From Platerodrilus igneus (lineage: Eukaryota > Arthropoda > Insecta > Coleoptera > Lycidae): a stretch of DNA of 64,000 nucleotides. Location: NCBI GenBank assembly GCA_036346225.1, contig JARFIW010000995.1, forward strand, positions 2,815,716 to 2,879,715, given 5' to 3'. This document shows, in pieces, positions 56,442-64,000 of this stretch (the stretch's first letter is position 1; each line of letters opens with the position of its first letter). Below the pieces are notes generated by a model. It was not told where the DNA came from. It did no database searches and saw nothing but the letters and a program-made list of their open reading frames with translations. The position numbers and the translations under genes were made by a program.

Positions 56442-58583
56442 CAGCTGTCCCTCGATAATCCGACAGTTAAGGGACCGAGAGAGTGTCGGATTACCGAAAA
56501 TGTCGGATTACCAAAAATGTCATAATTATCAAAGATGTTTTATTCTTAATGCGTTTGAACACAATGAAGTTAAAAAAGGAAGAAACAGTAAAGGTACATG
56601 TAATTTATTAATACCAGGATACAAAATGACAGTACATGTAAGTTTTTAAAAGAAATACGGAAAGAAATTTAAGTAAAATCTACAATATGTATGTACATAC
56701 ATACATATGTATTTACACATTAAAGAAGTCTGTGATTTTCTTTTGTTTCTTCGCACGCAGGCAGTCCGTCATTGCTTGTTCTTGAATACCTTTTAACATC
56801 AAAATATTTGAAAAGTCTAATTCTCTCCTCACACCAACGAAGCAAAGTTTTCGTTGCCGATAACGCTTCATCGCAGCTGACGGTGAAGTTTTCTCTGGCA
56901 CTGCCTCCTCGTTCACTTCGTCATCTACTGTCATGACTTCCTGGATTATTTCTGCTTCTGATACATCATAAGCAAGGTTGTCCTCAATAATCCATGTTCT
57001 GAATTCCTCACTTGATGCTGGCGGAAGTTTCACTTCGTTACAAATTTCAAGTGCAGCCTCCAAAATACTAGATTCAGAATCGTTGGAAGAAGAGTAGCAT
57101 GTTGTAAGATGTGGGTTGTTAGGCCAAATATTCTTCCAAGATTTTATCAAGGTTGTGCTTTTTAGTTGCTGCCAAGCAAATGCTGCATTCAAAATCGCAT
57201 CCTTAATATTAAAAGATTTCAAAATGGCTGCAATGTCATCATTAGGTTGACTGACAATATCCATTAAAAGGCGCTTTTTGTAATGTGCCTTGAGAGTCTT
57301 TATGACGTTTTGGTCCATTGGCTGGATCAAAGCGGTCGTGTTTTTGGGCAAGTACATTACCTCAATGTAACCATCGGCAGTTTTAACTTTTAATTCATCC
57401 TTGTCAGGGTGTCCGGGTGCGTTGTCAAGCAATAGAAGGGCTTTCACTGGTAACTTCTCCTTTTTTAGTTCTTGCTTAACTTGAGGGACAAAGCTTCTAA
57501 AGTACCAATCATGAAAAACCTGTTTTGTGACCCATGCACGGCTTTGACACATGTAGGTTACTGGTAAGGATTCGACCTTTACGTTTTTTAACGCACGTGG
57601 GTTTTTTGATTTACCAACAACTAACAGTTTTAACTTGTGAGTTCCTGAAGCATTCGCACATACCATCAGAGTGATTCTTTCTTTTTGTAATTTTCTTCCA
57701 GAAACTTTCTTTTCTTCTTCGGTTACAAATGACTTTGTTGGTAGCTGACGCCAATTCAAGCCGGTTTCATCGGCGTTATAAATTTGTTCAGGAACTAGGC
57801 CAAGTTCATTGATTTTTGCGTCCAATTTTCCAATGAATTCCTGGATTTCAGACTCGTTAGCAGACACTTTTTCGCCACTCATCTGCATAAATCGTATACC
57901 ATGGCGTTTTTTGAAGTTTTCAAACCACCCGTGACTAGCGCGGAAGTCAGTTTTCTTTGTTATTTCTTGGTAAAAAAACTGGGCTTTTTGTTTCAAAATG
58001 TCTCCTGAAATAGGTGCATTCCGGTTTCGCTGCTCTTTGAACCAAATGAAAAGAGCGTCTTCGACCTCGGGCAACTCGCTAGTCTTAAGAGTTTTTCTGT
58101 TCCTGGGCTCATCATCAACAGACTTTATGAATTTTTCAATTTTTCCCTATTTTTACAATATCGTAGACAGTAGGTCGTCCAATGTCATACTCTTTAGATA
58201 TTGCACTCGGAGTTTCACCACGGTCTATTCGTTTAATAATTTCCCATTTTTCAGATAAACTTAATGTTTTATGTTTACGTTTCACACTTGTGCTTGCCAT
58301 TTTTACACTGTCACTACACGCAATCACACTGTCAAAACGTAACACAAAGCAATAGTAAATTACGTATACATACTTTCTGTCCGAAACTATACAACACAAC
58401 TGCTGAACTAACTACACTTGACTGATCTGTCCCCACAGAGCGGAGGGAGGAGGATTCATGTCACTGCAGGTTTGTTTTGCTTCCTGCCGGAGCGGTGGGA
58501 GGGAGATGAATGTTGCTGCCTGTAGCGCGTCGGACTACCGAGTACGTCGGATTAAAAAGTGTCGGATTATCGAGGGACAGCTG
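56442..58583 (-). mobile_element. pogo/Tigger DNA transposon, nearly complete
   Basis: A 2,142-bp element with 24-bp perfect terminal inverted repeats starting CAGCTGTCCCTCGATAATCC. It is flanked by TA on both sides (56440-56441 and 58584-58585). Subterminal copies of TCGGATTA/TAATCCGA occur inside both ends (for example 56484, 56502, 58548, 58563), probable transposase-binding repeats. The transposase on the minus strand is intact except for one frameshift, so this is the youngest-looking DNA transposon in the window. Confidence 0.96.
56713..58300 (-). pseudogene. Tigger/pogo transposase (CENP-B/jerky-like), one frameshift
   Basis: The start at 58300 (MASTSVKRKHKTLSLSEKWE) opens a CENP-B-type N-terminal helix-turn-helix (IIKRIDRGETPSAISKEYDI, GRPTVYDIVK). 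A single frame change in an A-rich stretch near 58140 moves to the frame reading KIEKFIKSVDDE, which joins an uninterrupted 453-codon frame ending at 56713. In that frame residues 5-75 are the second DNA-binding domain (SHGWFENFKKRHGI). The DDE core has NADETGLNW (Asp 102), LLLLDNAPGH (Asp 217) and IQPMDQNVIK (Asp 254), giving DD36D spacing. The C-terminus is Lys-rich (AKKQKKITDFFNV). Related host genes (TIGD, jerky) exist, but intact TIRs and TA duplications show this is a transposon. Confidence 0.93.
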
Positions 58584-58694
58584 TACTTATAATTATTACA
58601 ACATAATAATTTTAATTTCTTTAAATTGTTTTAAAGTAAGTCTAGATTTGGAAGTTCGTTGCGACAATGCCTTGCATTTTCAACTTGTTTGCAC

Positions 58695-59291
58695 TGTTAT
58701 AACCCCGCGTCGCGTGTTCAGAGCCACTACCACAGTTGGCAACACTGGTACTATCCACGTTCATATTATTGCACAATAAAAATATTACGACATAATTCCG
58801 TGTCAAATTGTTTCACGTACCAAATACGTTTACAATGACACAAGTTGCACCTTAATAAGATAAAAAGTACTCACTTAAAAATGTGGAACTCTTCACGATT
58901 TTGCGGGTCATCCTTGCGCAGGGGCCATGCTAATCTCAGGGTATCTCGTCTGTTGAGAGTTGTTTGGTGTGGGTTACGTCATGCCCTCGTTGAAACCAAA
59001 TTTAACGACTTCCCTCTTTGTTCGTAGGTAGGACGAAAAAACAACCAGGTAAGGAACGATAAAAAAAACCTACATTCTAAAAGAGAAAAGACAAAAGAAC
59101 GACACAGGCAAACGTCACAGTTCGACGTTTTGTTGGGTAATAATATCGTGTCGTATCCAAACCGCGCACTTACCCACCACTCAGCGTCTGCGCATTCTTT
59201 TGCGCCGACGCAACTGTCCGAAATGACGGAAATAAACAAGTCTATTTTAAAAGTAATGGCGAGAATTTACTCACAAATTTAAAAGTGTACA
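58695..59291 (-). repeat. LTR, left (3' LTR of the minus-strand element)
   Basis: 597 bp, roughly 95% identical by eye to 63289-63888. Contains the U6-derived segment at 58877-58945 on the minus strand and, just beyond its T-run, a GTGAGT splice-donor-like motif. Confidence 0.9.
58877..58945 (-). ncRNA. U6 snRNA 3' half embedded in the left LTR
   Basis: On the minus strand: GATTAGCATGGCCCCTGCGC, then AAGGATGACCCGCAAAATCG, then TGAAGAGTTCCACATTTTT. This is U6 snRNA from about nucleotide 40 to its 3' end and T-run, with only a few changes (GACACG to GACCCG, AAGCG to AAGAG). The ACAGAGA-box side is altered (GATACCCTGAGATTAG). The 5' stem-loop and any U6 promoter are absent, so it is a captured fragment, not a gene. 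Confidence 0.93.
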
Positions 59292-60023
59292 AGTAAAAAT
59301 TTGGAATGTAACAATCGCGACAAAGCCATAAAAGAAAAATATCTTAAAAAAAGGAAAATGACTGTTAGCACGGTAAAAACTTAGTAAAGCCTAACTAACC
59401 TACTTATACCCTAACTTAAATTCTAGAAAATGTTTGTTTTCGGCGCCACCTAGTTTTTTCAACCGATAACACGTCTTACGAATTACCAGGAAACGGAATG
59501 TGTAGTCCCATTGTTTGTGAACTACATCTATAAATGCACACACAAGTCTTTAATGTGGCGCAGTTATAATCGGCAGCACAAATTTGTCGGAGGGCACGAA
59601 ACACTACTAAAACTAAAACAAATGCGACAAGTCGCCTAATATATATATATACTATAACTAAAGCTAACATTACAGTTCTTAAGTGCACACGCACATAAAC
59701 ATTGCATCTAAACTGTTTTTTCTTTGGCACGAAAATGCCCAAATTTCAAAATGTCCAAAAGAGCAAGTTACTATGCACTTTAGCAAATTTTTATGTACTT
59801 GTACTCTGGCTTAATAAACAATACACATCAAAACTTTTTCATGACATGGTTGTGGATTAACAAATTTACCAATAGTACCATCTTACTAATTTCTTACATT
59901 ACTAACCTAACAAATTATATTGCTACCATCAGGTTAGCTTCTTCACTCAATATTCAAAAAATAATTCCTACGTCTAATCATAAATACCAAACGTTAGGAA
60001 AACAAAAAAAGATAAGGCAAAGT

Positions 60024-60155
60024 CTCAAGTTATTATCATAGATAATATGTAAGATAAAGATATTAAGCTCCAGTTATTATCAAAGATAATAAGTAAGATG
60101 AAGATATTAAGCTCAAGTTATTATCAAGGATAATAGGTAAGATAAAGATATTAAG
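60024..60155 (+). repeat. 44-bp tandem repeat, three units
   Basis: Units at 60024-60067, 60068-60111 and 60112-60155, each beginning CTCAAGTTATTATCA or CTCCAGTTATTATCA and ending AAGATATTAAG. Each unit contains the small inverted pair TTATTATC...GATAATA. It lies inside the LTR element. Confidence 0.93.
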
Positions 60156-62051
60156 AAAAAACTAGATAACAATATGTGGATCCGAAACGTTCCAGCACGC
60201 TACGACTACATACATTAAAGATATAGCGTGGAATTTCCCACCTTACCAAGCCGTTTTGTCATCCATTGCAAAAATACAAGATAGAGTGGCTCTTTGAAAC
60301 CGTTATATAGGTAAATACTCATACCCCCTAGAAGAGAGCGACCTGTGAGGCAGGCCCGTTTATAAAAACGGTATGAGGGACCGAAAAAAAGGCATGTGGG
60401 TGCATTCCTGCACTCGGCATTGAACGATATCGATACGATATCCACACGTTTCTACATACACTGACACATTCACACACTCATACGTACATGCACTGTTAGC
60501 GGCCATGTGCGCTGACAGCGGCACCGCACCGCATGACCTCACGAAAGATTCCTAGAGACGTCCTGGTATCTGTGAAAAACCCCCGCGCAACCACACGGTG
60601 TCTAACGAAAATAAAAAGGCAATAGAGATATAGGAAAGTTAAAAAGAGGGAGGTAGGCATTTTGGAATGCATAAGTGACACTTCCAGGTAGAAGAGAATA
60701 GAGGAAGGGCTCGCATTGAGCAAAAGAGACAGAAAAGATGGATAGAAAAGCACTACTCAACCAACCAATGTGGTCAGTAGCCAAGAGTGAGTGAGAAATC
60801 ACTCTTATGTGGTAGACGGGTGTTCCGGGACAAGAACAGGTCTACCGAATGAAAAATAAGGCGGAAACGAAGACAGCAAGATAAGAAAAAGTAGAGTCTT
60901 TGGACAAGCGTCCGAGAGAAGGTGGAGAGTTGTCCCTATTAAATTCAGGTCGGTCTGAAGGACCACCTGCTATGTTAATCAGACAAGTTAAGATACATCA
61001 TAAGTTAAAAAATTACTAGACTCTTAATGAGAACTAGTACAATCATTTTCCTAACGAGTGCATCCACTACGATAAGAAAATCAGACAAAAGTTGAAACAA
61101 CAACTTAAAAGTATCACTACGGATACCTTCACACAAAAAACCAACCGTTTCAAGGTAATTTTTAGAAACGGTAACGCCATAAACACACAAGAATGCCTAA
61201 CTATAAACAGTTAAATACAAACACACTGTCCCAATATGCTAAAAACAACCAAGAATTCGATAAGATATCAATAAAAAGCGATAGCACCTCACTACGAAGT
61301 TCAATAAAAAATAACAAAAAAAATGTTTATATGTTCTGGTGACTTAATAGAAGAAGAAAACAAGAAATAATAAAGGATAAAGTGGGCGACTGTGATAATT
61401 AAGAAAAAACGCATGGAATAGAAACTCCTAGTTTTCTGCAACTGTGAATATGGACTATTTCTTACAATGGCATAAACCGCGTCTCCTATGTGAGCCCAAA
61501 GAAAAAAGCATCCACTCAACATCAGCTAAAACTAATTATAGAAATTCAATGAGTTATTGCAACCAAAGTTACTACAATCACTACAAAATTAAAGAATGTA
61601 AGATAAATTCTAAAAACAAAATAATATGGTTGGAGAAAAGGCGCTAGGATTAATTAAATGAAGCAACAAAGTTATACTGGGGGACCTAGATAATAAACAG
61701 ATATGTGGCTAGCAATAAATTCAAGGAAAAATCAACAGGTAGCAAAAAGATAGCTTAGTTTAATGTAAATAAGACAAACGTGTAGAAGGTAAGTGCTGTT
61801 TAAAAAAAGAAATGGCTGAATAAAGTTAACTAATCCACAGTAGGGAGAGAAACATTAGGTAAATCGTTAAAGAAATGAAACGTGAAAAATTTTGGATGTA
61901 CGCAAAGCTTGAGCGATGTTAAAGATATTTTCATCCAACCTAGTGTGATCTGAATTGATATATGAAGAGATAGCGGTAACTAAGACTTCGATTTACTGAT
62001 AACAAAATTGCTGAAGAACACAAAAAAAGATATCTTACAACTCATATAATT

Positions 62052-62275
62052 GCTAGAGTGACAAGCCCACCTTTGAGCCTCACCTAGACTAATAAAGAAA
62101 AACTTCAACGTACATCCTCAAAAAATGATTTAAAAATTACTAGAGCGACAAACTTACCACGAGTCTCGTCTATACTTATGTAATGCTGAGCGACTCACTC
62201 TTTATGAGTCTCGTCTAGACTAACATACTGCTGAGCGACCAACTACGACGACAAGTCTCGCTAGACCAAATAGAT
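62052..62275 (-). repeat. degenerate minisatellite, about four units
   Basis: Units share GCTGAGCGAC or CTAGAGCGAC, then GAGTCTCGTCTAGACTAA. They begin near 62052, 62151, 62191 and 62233. It lies inside the LTR element, with one longer spacer between the first two units. Confidence 0.75.
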
Positions 62276-63269
62276 CTTAAAATCCTGCGTTGCAATACCG
62301 ATATAAATAAAAAATTTGCTATCAAAACAAAATCATGCTCACTACACAAGAACAATATTCTGGCGAAACATCTACAGAATACAAAATTATTAAAGTATTA
62401 CTTTTACATTGAGGAGCAACCATCGCAACTAAAGGGGATAGTAAATGAACTTAAATATAAAACATTATCATCAACCTCATTATTGTTTAAAAAGCAAATA
62501 TAACAAAATCAAGTTAACCATAGTGTTTTAGAAGGTATAAATATGCTAAGATAAAATTTTAGTTAATTACGTTAGCTGTATTTAGGGACAAAATTTTTTA
62601 AGAAGGGATTTGTAACTTATAGTTAATTATCTAGATTGTAAGAGAACACTTTAGAATCATGACAAGCTAAGATAATATGATAGTTAGGTAAAATTTAAAC
62701 TAAAAACAGGTTTTAATAAACTAAAGAAAGTTCAGGTTTAATATAATTATTTAACTAGATTTAATGTCATTTTAAGAGAATTTTTAATCATATAGCTTTT
62801 TATCTATAGCTAGAATACTTACAGAAAGAATTGTTTAATCCAAAGCACATGTTTAAAGTGAGGTTAAGGTTATTTGCTAAACACATTTAAAAGGTATATG
62901 TTTTAGTTTCATCCTAAATTAGGTAAGTAATTATTTGTGAGAATTACAATATAAATACACTGTTTTTATAAGGGCAAATGCTAATTAACTAAGTTTAAAA
63001 TAACATATATAAGACGTAAACAATCACTGTTCAAACATGGCCGACTTAATCCTTCAGATTGACATTTCAACTGCACTCAATGTCACGCCAACATAAAATA
63101 AAAGTTACCAAATACAATGTTGCCAGATTGTATTTTTTCTATCCAAAGGCCATTAAAAATTTTTAAAATTATTATTTTTTATTATATTTGAGTGAAAAAA
63201 ACCCAATTTCCACAAAGATATTCCAAACTAACACATTATAAGATAAATGAGAGGTGAAAACAAATTTTC

Positions 63270-63287
63270 GCCCCACGTTGGGCGCCA
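63270..63287 (-). promoter_or_regulatory. primer-binding site complementary to tRNA-Lys 3' end
   Basis: The plus strand GCCCCACGTTGGGCGCCA equals the 3' end of animal tRNA-Lys including CCA (18 of 18 from memory). On the minus strand it is therefore a primer-binding site one base after the LTR. Confidence 0.92.
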
Positions 63288-63288
63288 C

Positions 63289-63888
63289 TGTTATAACCCC
63301 GCGTCGCGTGTTCAGAGCCACTACCACAGTTGGCAACACTGGTACTATCCACGTTCACATTATTGCACAACAAAGATATTACAACATAATTTCGTGTCAA
63401 ACCGTATCACGTACCAAATACGTTTACAATGATACAAGTTGCACCTTAAAAAGATAAAAAATACTCACTTAAAAATGTTGAAGTCTTCACGATTTTGCGG
63501 TTCATCCTTGCGCAAGGGGCCATGCTAATCTCAGGGTATCACGTCTGTTGGGAGTTGTTTGGTGTGGGTTACGTCATGCTCTCGTTGAAATCAAATTTAG
63601 CGTTTTCGCTCTTCTTTATTCGTAGGTAGGACGAAGGAACAACCAGGTAAGGAACGATAAGGAAAAACCTACATTCTAAAAGAGAAAAGACAAAAGAACG
63701 CACAGGCAGACGCCACAGTTCGACGTCTCGTTGGCTAATAATATCGTGTCGTGTCCAACCGCGCACTTATCCATCACTCAGAGTCTGCGCATTCTTTTGC
63801 ACCGACGCAACTGTCCGAAATGACGGAAATGAATAAGTTTATTTTAAAAATAATGGCGAGAATTTACTCACAAATTTAAAAGTGTACA
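63289..63888 (-). repeat. LTR, right (5' LTR of the minus-strand element)
   Basis: 600 bp, partner of 58695-59291, adjoining the tRNA-Lys primer-binding site. Contains the U6-derived segment at 63471-63540. Confidence 0.9.
63471..63540 (-). ncRNA. U6 snRNA 3' half embedded in the right LTR
   Basis: Same segment as in the left LTR with its own changes (an extra T in CCCCTTGCGC, GATGAACCGC, AAGACTTCAACATTTTT). Presence in both LTRs shows it was part of the LTR before this copy inserted. Confidence 0.92.
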
Positions 63889-64000
63889 GTGTAACATGCC
63901 TTTTTGCCTATATTTCAGCATGTTACATCTGTGCTTGGCACTATTAGCATATAAATGCTAATACCTACATTTAAATATAAAATTACTCTCTTTATTATAT
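63889..64000. other. flank right of the LTR element
   Basis: Begins with a small inverted repeat: GTAACATGC (63891-63899) against GCATGTTAC (about 63919-63927). Nothing else recognised before the window ends. Confidence 0.4.

Larger units (their letters stand above)
59292..63269 (-). other. interior of the LTR element, no recognisable gene
   Basis: Nearly 4 kb in which every open frame is under 90 codons and none has retroviral-type motifs. Apart from the two minisatellites, 60400-60960 is somewhat richer in GC and purine than the rest. It is best read as the non-coding interior of a non-autonomous LTR element. Confidence 0.6.
58695..63888 (-). mobile_element. LTR retrotransposon without recognisable genes (LARD-like), minus strand
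   Basis: Two direct repeats (58695-59291 and 63289-63888) enclose about 4.0 kb. On the minus strand each repeat starts TGTACACTTTTAAATTTG and ends GGGGTTATAACA, i.e. TG...CA. Directly after the right repeat on the minus strand (one base spacer) lies TGGCGCCCAACGTGGGG, the primer-binding site for tRNA-Lys; this sets the orientation. The interior has no gag, protease, reverse transcriptase or integrase motif and contains two minisatellites. No clear polypurine tract or target duplication was seen. It is probably a non-autonomous derivative moved by a relative. Confidence 0.85.

Noticed and set aside
58877..58945. Functional U6 snRNA gene
   Set aside because: The 5' half is absent, the ACAGAGA-side sequence is altered and the segment lies within an LTR present in two copies.
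58694..63890. Target-site duplication of the LTR element
   Set aside because: Bases left of 58695 (GCAC) and right of 63888 (GTGT) do not match, so no duplication can be claimed. The element may be old at its flanks or rearranged.

Overview
The window looks like arthropod, most likely insect, nuclear DNA. It is strongly AT-rich. It carries TA and CA microsatellites, tRNA-derived SINEs with Pol III promoter boxes, an arthropod-type U6 snRNA fragment, and pieces of almost every animal transposon class. I found no convincing host protein-coding gene and no prokaryotic gene. This is an accessory, transposon-packed intergenic (or very large intronic) region.

Layout. 1-13000 is mostly unique AT-rich sequence. 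It has a GC-rich terminal-type repeat at 31-137, a SINE (family A) with a perfect 15-bp target duplication at 5611-5903, and an unexplained GC-richer island at 9963-10750. 13038-15737 is a broken piggyBac element with the classic asymmetric ends; a second SINE A sits inside its left end. 17545-23550 holds another SINE A, then an RTE-like LINE whose 3' part plus flank is duplicated in tandem (2,030-bp unit). 23962-26232 and 35309-37710 are inverted copies of one uncharacterised ~2.3-kb repeat bounded by TA tracts and ending in a minisatellite. A related TA-bounded module follows to about 40063. Between the inverted copies lie a SINE B (30981-31142) and an RTE-like LINE on the minus strand (31283-32870).

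40441-43700 holds a broken BEL/Pao pol (minus), a SINE A (minus) and the N-terminal part of a hAT transposase. 45134-45385 is a long palindrome between two TA tracts. 47101-52045 is a head-to-head pair of Penelope-like elements, one arm interrupted by a DD41D mariner-type transposon directly after the reverse-transcriptase FMDD motif. 52194-54110 is a tandem array of ~402-bp units, each with a tRNA-like gene followed by a T-run. 54742-55410 is a hAT C-terminal part. 56442-58583 is an almost complete pogo/Tigger element. 58695-63888 is an LTR element on the minus strand primed by tRNA-Lys, with no recognisable genes inside; both of its LTRs contain the 3' half of U6 snRNA.

How the parts relate. 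Nested insertions give a relative history: SINE A into piggyBac, and mariner into Penelope. SINE A copies share two RNA hairpins that look constrained. TA microsatellites sit repeatedly at element edges. The U6-bearing LTR and the tRNA-like array are the two observations I consider most likely to be undescribed. All coordinates come from reading the sequence by eye, and boundaries without a stated duplication are approximate.
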